DNA of 64,000 nt from Streptomyces galbus (GTDB lineage Bacteria; Actinomycetota; Actinomycetes; Streptomycetales; Streptomycetaceae). The notes below the pieces were generated by a model. The model saw only the letters and a list, made by a program, of their open reading frames with translations, searched no databases and had not been told where the DNA came from. The translations under genes were made by a program, and so were the position numbers. Location of the stretch: NCBI RefSeq assembly GCF_005280195.1, contig NZ_SZPR01000018.1, positions 376,823 to 440,822 on the forward strand, in the 5' to 3' direction. Below, piece after piece: positions 16,195 to 23,617 of the stretch (position 1 is its first letter; every line of letters begins with the position of its first letter).

Positions 16195-17796
16195 ATGAGT
16201 GAGCGCACCCCCGAGCCGAAGACCGTCCTGCTCCGCCGCGGAGAGGTCCACAGTCCCGCCGATCCGTTCGCGACCGCGATGGTCGTCGAGCGCGGACAGG
16301 TCGCCTGGGTCGGCTCGGAAGGCGCGGCCGACGCCTTCGCGGACGGGGTCGACGAGGTGGTCGACCTCGACGGCGCCCTGGTGACCCCGGCGTTCACCGA
16401 CGCCCATGTGCACACCACCGCCACCGGACTCGCCCTGACCGGCCTCGACCTGTCCGACGCGCCGTCCCTGGAGGCGGCCCTCGCGCGCGTACGGGAGTTC
16501 GCCGCCGCCCGACCGCAGGACAGGGTGCTGCTCGGCCACGGCTGGGACGCCGCTCGCTGGCCCGGGGGCCGCCCGCCCACGCGCGCGGAGCTGGACGAGG
16601 CGACCGGTGGCCGTCCCCTGTACCTGTCGCGCATCGACGTGCACTCGGCGGTCGTCACTACGGCCATGCTCGAGCTGACCCCCGGCCTCGGCGCGGGCGA
16701 CGGCCCGCTCACCGCCGACGCCCACCACGCCGTGCGCGCGGCGGCGTTCGCGGCCGTGACGCCCGCCCAGCGCGCCGAGGCCCAGCGCACCGCCCTCGTC
16801 CACGCCGCCTCCCTCGGCATCGGCTCGGTCCACGAGTGCGGGGGCCCGGAGATCTCCTCCGAGGACGACTTCACCGGCCTGCTGCGGCTGGCCGCCGAGG
16901 AACCGGGGCCGCGCGTGGTCGGCTACTGGGCCGAGCAGGACGTGGAGAAGGCCCGCGCGCTGGGCGCGGCCGGCGCGGCGGGCGACCTGTTCGTCGACGG
17001 CGCCCTCGGCTCGCACACCGCCTGCCTGCACACCCCGTACACCGACGCGGAGCACACCGGGACCGCCTACCTGGACGCCGAGGCGGTCACCGCGCACGTC
17101 GTCGCCTGCACCGAGGCCGGCCTCCAGGCGGGCTTCCACGCCATCGGCGACGCCGCCGTCACCGCCGTCGTCGACGGCATCCGCGCGGCCGCCGAGAAGG
17201 TCGGCCTCGCGCGGATCCGCGCGGCCCGGCACCGCGTCGAGCACGCCGAGATGCTCACGCCCGAGACCGTCGCGGCCTTCGCCGAGCTGGGCCTGACCGC
17301 CTCCGTGCAGCCCGCCTTCGACGCGCTGTGGGGCGGCGAGGACGGCATGTACGCCCAGCGCCTGGGTGCCGAGCGCGCCCGCACGCTCAACCCGTTCGCC
17401 GCCCTGCTGCGGGCCGGCGTCCCGCTCGCCTTCGGCTCGGACAGCCCGGTCACCCCGCTCGACCCCTGGGGCACCGTGCGGGCGGCCGCCTTCCACCGCA
17501 CGCCCGAGCACCGCGTCTCCGTGCGCGCCGCCTTCACCGCCCACACCCGGGGCGGCTGGCGGGCGGTCGGCCGGGACGACGCGGGCGTGCTGGTGCCCGG
17601 CGCACCCGCCGACTACGCGGTGTGGCGCACCGGCGAGCTGGTCGTCCAGGCCCCCGACGACCGGGTCGCGCGCTGGTCCACCGACCCCCGCTCCGGCACG
17701 CCCGGCCTGCCCGACCTCACCCCCGGCCGTGACCTGCCCGTCTGCCTGCGCACGGTCGTCGCGGGCCGGACCGTGTACGTACGGCCGGGCGAGTGA
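16195..17796 (+). CDS. Amidohydrolase (YtcJ/amidohydrolase_3-like)
   Basis: 533 residues of the metal-dependent hydrolase superfamily. The zinc motif TPAFTDAHVHTTATG lies at about 64-78; the carboxylate region LFVDGALGSHTACL is at about 263-276; the His segment AGFHAIGDAAVTAVV follows, then RHRVEHAEML and FGSDSPVTPLDPW near the C terminus. Members hydrolyse cyclic amides or related C-N bonds; the substrate cannot be read from sequence. No signal peptide. ATG 16195 is chosen because the beta-sandwich start VLLRRGEVHSPAD follows directly; GGGGGAGAAG precedes it. Confidence 0.88.
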   Translation: MSERTPEPKTVLLRRGEVHSPADPFATAMVVERGQVAWVGSEGAADAFADGVDEVVDLDGALVTPAFTDAHVHTTATGLALTGLDLSDAPSLEAALARVREFAAARPQDRVLLGHGWDAARWPGGRPPTRAELDEATGGRPLYLSRIDVHSAVVTTAMLELTPGLGAGDGPLTADAHHAVRAAAFAAVTPAQRAEAQRTALVHAASLGIGSVHECGGPEISSEDDFTGLLRLAAEEPGPRVVGYWAEQDVEKARALGAAGAAGDLFVDGALGSHTACLHTPYTDAEHTGTAYLDAEAVTAHVVACTEAGLQAGFHAIGDAAVTAVVDGIRAAAEKVGLARIRAARHRVEHAEMLTPETVAAFAELGLTASVQPAFDALWGGEDGMYAQRLGAERARTLNPFAALLRAGVPLAFGSDSPVTPLDPWGTVRAAAFHRTPEHRVSVRAAFTAHTRGGWRAVGRDDAGVLVPGAPADYAVWRTGELVVQAPDDRVARWSTDPRSGTPGLPDLTPGRDLPVCLRTVVAGRTVYVRPGE

Positions 17797-18388
17797 CCGG
17801 GGCCCGCACGGCGACGGCCGGGCGGGTGATCCGCGCGCACGGCGCCGGCAAGATCACCCGTCCGCCCGTGCCGGGACGGGTCGCGCCGCATCGGGCCTGA
17901 CCTGCGCTTCGGCCGGAGATCCGCAGGTCACGTGGTGGTTGACAGCCGACGGCCGCGGGCCGGTAGGTTCGGCGGAGTCCACCACCGGACGCCCCACCGG
18001 GGAACCTCCGCGACTCGGCCACCGCGCCACTGGGTCAGGGACGGCGTGCCGCACCGGCGCACCGCCACTGGGAGCCAGGCTCAGCGCAAGCGCGACGGCG
18101 AGGGAACGTTCCGTCGGCCGGGGAGGTGTGACCCGGGTGGGGCCCGGGCGCTCAGTAGACAACGGCTTCAGGTCGATCCGCAGCCAGCGGGTCCCAGGTC
18201 GGCCCGAAGGGCGCCGGGCCCCCATCCGCAGCAGCGCGCGGCCGCGGGCCGCCCCGCGCCGGAGCCCCGAGAGGTGATCTCCGGCACCGCCCCGGGGGAA
18301 ACGGCACCACCTTGCGGTCCTCCTGTCACGTCGGCGCAGGCGAAGGCCACTATGGTGGTCCCCTGCGTACGGACATGAAGGGGCAGCA
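17797..18388. other. 592-base region without a credible gene
   Basis: All open frames here are Arg/Pro-rich shadows. On the plus strand TTGACA (17939-17944) and TAGGTT (17964-17969) are spaced 19 bases, a possible promoter. Downstream lie two copies of CCACTGGG (18027-18034, 18065-18072), a GGAACGTTCC palindrome (about 18103-18112) and CCCGGGTGGGGCCCGGG (around 18131-18147). These could be a long structured leader for the mannose synthase gene or a small RNA. Confidence 0.5.
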
Positions 18389-19192
18389 GTGAACGACGGC
18401 GACGGGACCCCCGCGGCACAGGAGCGAGGGAGGAAGTTCGGCCCGCTCGGCACGACCTTGGTGATCATTCCGACCTACAACGAGGCGGAGAACGTCAAGG
18501 GCATCGTCGGCCGGGTGCGCAAGGCCGTCCCCGAGGCCCACGTCCTCGTGGCCGACGACAACAGCCCCGACGGCACGGGCAAGCTCGCCGACGAGCTGGC
18601 CGCCCACGACGACCACGTCCACGTCCTGCACCGCAAGGGCAAGGAGGGGCTGGGCGCCGCGTACCTCGCCGGCTTCCGCTGGGGCCTGGACCAGGGCTAC
18701 GGCGTGCTGATCGAGATGGACGCCGACGGCTCCCACCAGCCGGAGGAGCTGCCCCGGCTGCTGACCGCGCTGAAGGGCGCCGACCTGGTGCTCGGCTCCC
18801 GCTGGGTGCCCGGCGGCCGCGTGGTGAACTGGCCCAAGTCCCGCGAATTCCTCTCCCGGGGCGGCAGCACGTACTCGCGGCTCATGCTGGACGTGCCGCT
18901 GCGCGACGTCACCGGCGGCTACCGCGCCTTCCGCCGGGAGACCCTCGAAGGGCTCGGCCTCGACGACGTCGCCTCCCAGGGCTACTGCTTCCAGGTCGAC
19001 CTGGCCCGCCGCGCCGTCAAGGCCGGCTACCACGTGGTCGAGGTCCCCATCACCTTCGTCGAGCGCGCGCTCGGCGACTCCAAGATGAGCCGGGACATCG
19101 TCGTGGAGGCCCTGTGGCGGGTCACCGCCTGGGGCGTGGGCGAGCGGGTCGGCAAGATCACCGGCAAGGGCGGCACCCGCCCGCAGGAGTGA
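18389..19192 (+). CDS. ppm1: Polyprenol monophosphomannose synthase
   Basis: 267 residues of the GT2 dolichol-phosphate-mannose synthase type. It moves mannose from GDP-mannose to polyprenyl phosphate at the inner face of the membrane, feeding lipid-linked protein O-mannosylation. Seen: TLVIIPTYNEAENVKGIV, the nucleotide-binding VLVADDNSPDGTG, the DXD-like EMDADGSHQPEELP, and SRGGSTYSRLMLDVPLRDVTGGYRAF. There are no C-terminal membrane helices, so like the other Streptomyces enzyme it relies on a separate membrane partner. GTG 18389 follows AGGGGCAGC. It precedes fxsA on the same strand. Confidence 0.93.
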   Translation: MNDGDGTPAAQERGRKFGPLGTTLVIIPTYNEAENVKGIVGRVRKAVPEAHVLVADDNSPDGTGKLADELAAHDDHVHVLHRKGKEGLGAAYLAGFRWGLDQGYGVLIEMDADGSHQPEELPRLLTALKGADLVLGSRWVPGGRVVNWPKSREFLSRGGSTYSRLMLDVPLRDVTGGYRAFRRETLEGLGLDDVASQGYCFQVDLARRAVKAGYHVVEVPITFVERALGDSKMSRDIVVEALWRVTAWGVGERVGKITGKGGTRPQE

Positions 19193-19296
19193 GGGCAGCC
19201 GTCCGCGCCGGCCGCGTCCCGGCCGGCGCCGGACGGCCCCGGACCTGGGCCATCGCGCTTATCCCGCGCTGAGCCCCGGGCAGGCACACTGGACGT

Positions 19297-19869
19297 ATGA
19301 CGACTGGCGCCCCGATCACCTCCTCCTCCTCTTCCTCGTCCGGCCGGCCCCGCCGGTCGCGGCTGCGCACCGTACTGCCGGCGGCGGTCGTGGCCTGGCT
19401 GGTGCTGGAGATCTGGCTGCTGACGGTGGTCGCGGGCGCGTCGAGCGGGCTGGTCGTGCTGCTGCTGATCGTCGCCGGGATCGTCCTCGGCTCGGTCGTG
19501 ATCAAGCGCGCGGGCCGCCGCGCCTTCCAGAACCTGAACGAGGCGCTGAACCGCGGCACGGCCCCGAGCCGGGGCGGTGGCAACGGCTGGATGATGCTCG
19601 GCGGCCTGCTGCTGATGCTCCCCGGCCTGGTCTCGGACGTCCTCGGCCTGCTCCTGCTGCTCCCGCCGGTGCAGAAGGCCGTCGGCCGCTACGCCGAGCG
19701 CACGGTCGACCGCAAGCTGCGCGCGGTGGTCCCGGGTTCCCTGGGCGACGCCTTCCAGCAGGCCCGGATGCACCACCCGGACGGCAAGGTCGTCCCGGGC
19801 GAGGTCGTCCGGCACGACACCGGCACGGACCCGTCCGCGCAGGACCGCCGCCCGCCGCTCACCCGCTGA
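19297..19869 (+). CDS. fxsA: FxsA-family membrane protein
   Basis: 190 residues. A Ser-rich N-terminal tail (ITSSSSSSSG) is followed by the FxsA membrane domain with three to four helices (LPAAVVAWLVLEIWLLTVVA; LLLIVAGIVLGSVVIKRAG; MLGGLLLMLPGLVSDVLGLLLLLPP). E. coli FxsA, when overproduced, relieves phage T7 exclusion; the normal role is unknown. ATG 19297 is the only sensible start. It is convergent with rbpA across a strong terminator. Confidence 0.9.
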   Translation: MTTGAPITSSSSSSSGRPRRSRLRTVLPAAVVAWLVLEIWLLTVVAGASSGLVVLLLIVAGIVLGSVVIKRAGRRAFQNLNEALNRGTAPSRGGGNGWMMLGGLLLMLPGLVSDVLGLLLLLPPVQKAVGRYAERTVDRKLRAVVPGSLGDAFQQARMHHPDGKVVPGEVVRHDTGTDPSAQDRRPPLTR

Positions 19870-19918
19870 GCGGGCCGGGCGGAGGGGCCGGGCGGAGCGC
19901 CACAAGAACACGCAGAAC

Positions 19919-19960
19919 GACCGCGGGCGCCGTACGTCTTCACGTACGGCGCCCGCGGTC
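19919..19960. terminator. Bidirectional terminator between fxsA and rbpA
   Basis: An 18-bp perfect stem (19919-19936 with 19943-19960) and a six-base loop TCTTCA. It sits between the convergent genes fxsA and rbpA and would serve both. Confidence 0.9.
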
Positions 19961-19998
19961 GTCGTGCTGCGCGCGGTGCGCTGGTTGCCGAACGCCCG

Positions 19999-20373
19999 CT
20001 ACGCGCTCTTGCGGCTGTCCCGGGGATGAACCGCGAGGTTCATCGCCCCGGACCGCAGAACGGCCAGCCGCTCCTCGAGGACCTCTTCGAGTTCCTCGCG
20101 GGTGCGCCGCTCCATCAGCATGTCCCAGTGCGTGCGCGCGGGCTTCGCCTTCTTCTCCTCAGGGCCGTCGCCGTCCACGAGGAGTGCTGGGGCACCGCAG
20201 ACCTTGCACTCCCACTCCGGCGGGATCTCCGCCTCGACCGAGAAGGGCATCTCGAAGCGGTGCCCCTTCTCGCATGCGTACTCCACGGCCTGGCGGGGGG
20301 CCAGGTCGATGCCGCGGTCCGTCTCGTAGCTGGTCACCACGAGGCGCGTGCCGCGAAGAGCTCGCTCACTCAT
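19999..20373 (-). CDS. rbpA: RNA polymerase-binding protein RbpA
   Basis: 124 residues, matching Streptomyces RbpA closely. It binds the principal sigma factor and RNA polymerase, stabilises the open complex and affects rifampicin tolerance. The core zinc site is visible as C34, H38, C56 and C59 (EYACEKGHRF, WECKVCGAP). The C-terminal sigma-interaction helices lie in RTHWDMLMERRTREELEEVL. ATG 20373 is the family start. A SigR-type promoter lies about 60-90 bases upstream, consistent with induction by thiol-oxidative stress as known in S. coelicolor. Confidence 0.98.
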   Translation of the reverse strand: MSERALRGTRLVVTSYETDRGIDLAPRQAVEYACEKGHRFEMPFSVEAEIPPEWECKVCGAPALLVDGDGPEEKKAKPARTHWDMLMERRTREELEEVLEERLAVLRSGAMNLAVHPRDSRKSA

Positions 20374-20433
20374 GAATCGTGCCTCCCGGGCTTGTCGCCC
20401 ACAGGACAGGTGTCGCTGTCGTCGTCATCCGGT

Positions 20434-20461
20434 CAACGTCCGGTCGGCGGTAAAGATTCCC
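20434..20461 (-). promoter_or_regulatory. SigR-type promoter of rbpA
   Basis: On the minus strand GGGAAT (20461-20456) is followed after 18 bases by GTTG (20437-20434). This is the disulfide-stress sigma factor SigR consensus GGAAT-N18-GTT, and it sits correctly for rbpA. Confidence 0.85.
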
Positions 20462-20547
20462 GTTCCGAGTCCCGTTCCGGGCAATGCGTCGCCGTCGTAG
20501 CCGCAGCCTTGTCAACCAGTGCAGTACCCACCGACGCCCGGTTTGTC

Positions 20548-20565
20548 ACATCTGTTAGGAGATGT
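20548..20565. promoter_or_regulatory. Small inverted repeat between the MFS gene and rbpA
   Basis: ACATCT (20548-20553), GTTAGG, AGATGT (20560-20565). It sits 84 bases past the stop of the minus-strand MFS gene and upstream of the rbpA promoter. It is low in GC for the region and could be a terminator of the MFS gene or an operator. Confidence 0.35.
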
Positions 20566-20651
20566 CACCCAGTGCTTCGGCATCTTTGACGCGCAGTAAC
20601 GGTACGCCTGGCAGGCCAAACGCGTACACTACCGCCCTTTCGCCGCCAGCG

Positions 20652-22016
20652 CTAAATCCTCTCGGGTACGGGATTGCCCGCGTCGCCGATCGCTCGCCGT
20701 ACGGGTACCCGCGCCAGCAGGACGAACCCTATGACGAAGAACGCGACCAGGGAGACGATCGCGTCCCGGTAGCTGCCGGTGAGCTGATAGGTCACCCCGA
20801 ACAGCAGCGGCCCCAGCCAGCTCATGCCGCGGTCGCTCATCTCGTACGCGGAGAAGTATTCGGCCTCCTTGCCCGGCGGGACCAGGTGGGAGAACAGGGA
20901 GCGGGACAGCGCCTGGCTGCCGCCCAGCACCAGCCCGATCGCCGCGGCCAGCGCGAAGAACCCGGCCGGCGCCCCGGCGGGCAGGAAGTAGCCGACGGCC
21001 AGGACGAGCGTCCAGGCCAGCAGGGAGCCGAGAACGGTGCGCTGGGCGCCGTAGCGGCGGGCCAGCCGCCCCATCCCCAGGGCGCCCGCCACCGCCAGCA
21101 CCTGCACCAGCAGGACGGCCGCGATCAGCGTGGACTGCCCGAGGCCCAGCTCCTCGGAGCCGTACACCGACGCCTGGGAGATCACCGTCTGGATGCCGTC
21201 GTTGTAGACGAGGTAGGCGAGGAGGAAGCCGAGGGTCAGCGGGTGGCGGCGCATGTCGCGGACGGTGGCCGCGAGCTGCCGGAACCCCGGTGCGGTCGGC
21301 TCCCGGCCGTCGCCCGGGACGCGGTCCGGCGCCGGCCGGTCGCGCAGCCGCAGCAGCGGGACCAGGGTGAAGCCGCCCCACCACAGCCCCGCGGAGGCCA
21401 GGCAGATGCGCACCGCCGTCGTCTCGGAGACACCGAAGGAGTCGTGGGCCAGGTAGAGCGCCAGGTTGACGACCAGCACCAGTGAGCCCGCCGCGTACCC
21501 GAACGCCCAGCCCCGCGAGGACACCGCGTCGCGCTCCTCGGGCGGCGCGATCTGCGGCAGGTAGGAGTTGTAGAGCATCATCGCCACGGACTGGGCCGCG
21601 TTCGCCACGACCAGCAGCGCCCCGCCCAGCAGGTAGCGGTCGCCCTGGAGGAAGAACATGCCCGCGGTGGCCGCGGCCCCCAGGTAGGCGGCCGCGCCCA
21701 GCAGCGGCTTCTTGCGGCCGCTGCGGTCGGCTGCGGCCCCCACCAGCGGCATCACCAGGACGGCCACGACCACCGACAGCGACACCGAGTACGCGAAGAA
21801 CGACCCGGCCCGCACCGGCACGCCCAGCGGGTGGACGTAGCCGTCGGCGTCGGCCGCGTGCCGGGCGACCGACGTGAGGTAGGGGCCCAGGAACACGGTG
21901 AGCACGCTCGTCGAGTAGACCGAGCACGCCCAGTCGTAGAAGTACCAGCCGCGCTGCTCGCGCCGCCGCCCGGCGGCCTCCTCGGACGCCGCCGTCCGCA
22001 CGGTGTCGGTGCCCAC
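20652..22016 (-). CDS. MFS transporter, Atg22/UMF1-like
   Basis: 454 residues with about 12 transmembrane helices. The N-terminal signature RGWYFYDWACSVYSTSVLTVF and VMPLVGAAADRSGRKKPLLG are typical of the Atg22/UMF1 branch of the major facilitator superfamily, whose eukaryotic members export amino acids from vacuoles. The bacterial substrate is unknown. The start is GTG 22016, just past an acidic/Arg-rich N terminus. It lies 72 bases downstream of the phosphodiesterase gene on the same strand. Confidence 0.85.
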   Translation of the reverse strand: MGTDTVRTAASEEAAGRRREQRGWYFYDWACSVYSTSVLTVFLGPYLTSVARHAADADGYVHPLGVPVRAGSFFAYSVSLSVVVAVLVMPLVGAAADRSGRKKPLLGAAAYLGAAATAGMFFLQGDRYLLGGALLVVANAAQSVAMMLYNSYLPQIAPPEERDAVSSRGWAFGYAAGSLVLVVNLALYLAHDSFGVSETTAVRICLASAGLWWGGFTLVPLLRLRDRPAPDRVPGDGREPTAPGFRQLAATVRDMRRHPLTLGFLLAYLVYNDGIQTVISQASVYGSEELGLGQSTLIAAVLLVQVLAVAGALGMGRLARRYGAQRTVLGSLLAWTLVLAVGYFLPAGAPAGFFALAAAIGLVLGGSQALSRSLFSHLVPPGKEAEYFSAYEMSDRGMSWLGPLLFGVTYQLTGSYRDAIVSLVAFFVIGFVLLARVPVRRAIGDAGNPVPERI

Positions 22017-22088
22017 CCGTGCCCTCGCTTCCCCGCTGCCGTGCCGAAGAGTGCCGTGCGCCCGGTCCGGCGGGGGCGGCCGGGGCGC

Positions 22089-22856
22089 TCACGCCCAGGC
22101 GCCGCGCTCCTCCATGACCTTGCGCAACGTGTCGATGTGATCGGTCATGATGCCATCGACGCCCAGGTCCAGGAGCCGGTGCATCCGCTCCGGCTCGTTG
22201 ACCGTCCAGACGTGGACCTGCAGTCCGCGCGCGTGGGCGGCGCGCACGAAGCGCGCGTCGACCACCCGCACGCCCGACTGGCTCTCCGGCACCTGCGCCG
22301 CCACCGCCGAGCGGCGCAGCGCCGCGGGCACGCCCCAGGAGCGCAGCCGCAGCCCGAGCACGCCGCGGGTGCCGTACGAGGTCGCCAGGCGCGGGCCCGC
22401 CAGCCGCTGCGCGCGCACCACCCGGTCCTCGGAGAACGACCCCAGGCACACCCGGTCCCAGGCGTTCGCCCGGCCGATCAGGTTGAGCAGCGGATGCAGC
22501 GCCGGCTCGGCCTTGACGTCGACGTTCCAGCGCGCCTCGGGGAAGGCCTCCAGCAGCTCCTCGAAGAGCGGCACCGGCTCCCGGCCCGCCACGCGCGCGT
22601 GCCGCACCTCGGACCACAGCAGGTCGGCGATGCGGCCGGCGCCGTCCGTCACCCGGTCCAGCGTCGCGTCGTGGAAGGCCACCAGCTTGCCGTCCCTCGT
22701 CGCGTGCACGTCCGTCTCCAGGTACCGGTAGCCCGCCTCCACCGCGCGCCGGAACTGCGCCGCGGTGTTCTCCAGGCCGTCGGCGGCACCGCCGCGGTGC
22801 GCGAAGGGGATCGGCCCCGGATGGTCGAGGTACGGGTGGCGTATCAGGGTGGTCAC
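22089..22856 (-). CDS. Glycerophosphodiester phosphodiesterase
   Basis: 255 residues of the GDPD TIM barrel, which cleaves glycerophosphodiesters to glycerol-3-phosphate and an alcohol. The catalytic first strand FAHRGGAADGLENTAAQFRRA (about 16-36) gives the general acid/base His and metal Glu. YLETDVHATRDGKLVAFHDATLDR (about 42-65) supplies the E-D pair and second His. There is no signal peptide, so it acts in the cytoplasm. GTG 22856 overlaps the stop of the upstream YczE gene (GTGA), so the two are coupled. Confidence 0.92.
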   Translation of the reverse strand: MTTLIRHPYLDHPGPIPFAHRGGAADGLENTAAQFRRAVEAGYRYLETDVHATRDGKLVAFHDATLDRVTDGAGRIADLLWSEVRHARVAGREPVPLFEELLEAFPEARWNVDVKAEPALHPLLNLIGRANAWDRVCLGSFSEDRVVRAQRLAGPRLATSYGTRGVLGLRLRSWGVPAALRRSAVAAQVPESQSGVRVVDARFVRAAHARGLQVHVWTVNEPERMHRLLDLGVDGIMTDHIDTLRKVMEERGAWA

Positions 22857-23518
22857 CCGCGCAGTATCGCCCCGCGCGGTGACCCGGTGGCAACCGCCTG
22901 GCTGCCGTCCGGTGCCGGCCGGACGGCGAACACCCGCAGGAAGAGCTGGGCGAGCGGTCCGATCGACAGCGCGTACAGCAGCGTGCCCGCGCCGATGGTG
23001 CCGCCCAGCGCGAAGCCCGTCGCCACGACGGCCACCTCGACCGCCGTGCGCATCAGCCGGATCGACCGGCCGGTACGGCGGTGCAGCCCCGTCATCAGCC
23101 CGTCGCGCGGGCCGGGCCCGAAGGAGGCGGCGATGTAGAGGCCGGTGGCCACGCCGTTGAGGACGATGCCGGCCGCCATCAGCGGGATGCGGGCGGCCAG
23201 CGCGTGCGCCCCGGGCACCAGCGCGAGGGTGGCGTCCATGGCGAGGCCGACCACGAACACGTTGGAGACCGTGCCCAGCCCAGGCCGCTGGCGCAGCGGG
23301 ATCCACAGCAGGAGCACCACCGCGCCGACCACGATCGACACCACGCCGATCGAGAGCCCGGTCCGCTCGGCCAGGCCCTGGTGCAGGACGCCCCAGGGCT
23401 CCAGACCGAGGCCCGCCTCCACGAGGAGCGCCGAGCTGGCCCCGTACAGCGCGAGCCCGGCGTACAGCTGCACCAGCCGCCGCGTGAGACGGCGGGCGGG
23501 ACGGTGTGTGGTGGACAA
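22853..23518 (-). CDS. YczE/YitT-family integral membrane protein
   Basis: 221 residues with five or six transmembrane helices (LVQLYAGLALYGASSALLVEAG; IGVVSIVVGAVVLLLWIPL; VSNVFVVGLAMDATLALVPG). YczE-like proteins are unassigned membrane proteins often found beside MocR-type regulators. Here the MocR gene starts divergently 99 bases away, supporting a regulator-transporter pair. The start is TTG 23518, with AGGGGG six to eleven bases before it. The downstream phosphodiesterase overlaps it by four bases. Confidence 0.85.
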   Translation of the reverse strand: MSTTHRPARRLTRRLVQLYAGLALYGASSALLVEAGLGLEPWGVLHQGLAERTGLSIGVVSIVVGAVVLLLWIPLRQRPGLGTVSNVFVVGLAMDATLALVPGAHALAARIPLMAAGIVLNGVATGLYIAASFGPGPRDGLMTGLHRRTGRSIRLMRTAVEVAVVATGFALGGTIGAGTLLYALSIGPLAQLFLRVFAVRPAPDGSQAVATGSPRGAILRG

Positions 23519-23539
23519 GGGACCCCCTGGGTGGTCGTC

Positions 23540-23612
23540 GTGGACTGGCTCATGTCACTCTGTGGCTTGGCGGTACACGCCATCCATGGCCAATTCGGGG
23601 AAGGTGGACTGG
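23540..23612. repeat. Direct repeats in the YczE-MocR divergent promoter region
   Basis: GTGGACTGG occurs at 23540-23548 and 23604-23612, 64 bases apart on the same strand, flanking the shared promoter region. MocR/PdxR/GabR regulators bind direct repeats, so these are candidate sites for the divergently encoded MocR protein. Confidence 0.45.
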
Positions 23613-23617
23613 TAATC

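Noticed and set aside
17970..18180. Cobalamin riboswitch, RNase P RNA or c-di-AMP (ydaO) riboswitch
   Set aside because: The GCCACTGGG and GGGAACC pieces recall these families, but the remaining conserved blocks and order are missing and the neighbouring genes do not fit.
17854..18468. 204-residue minus-strand gene in the gap before the mannose synthase gene
   Set aside because: It overlaps the start of the well-supported mannose synthase gene and its translation looks non-coding (Arg/Pro/Gly runs).
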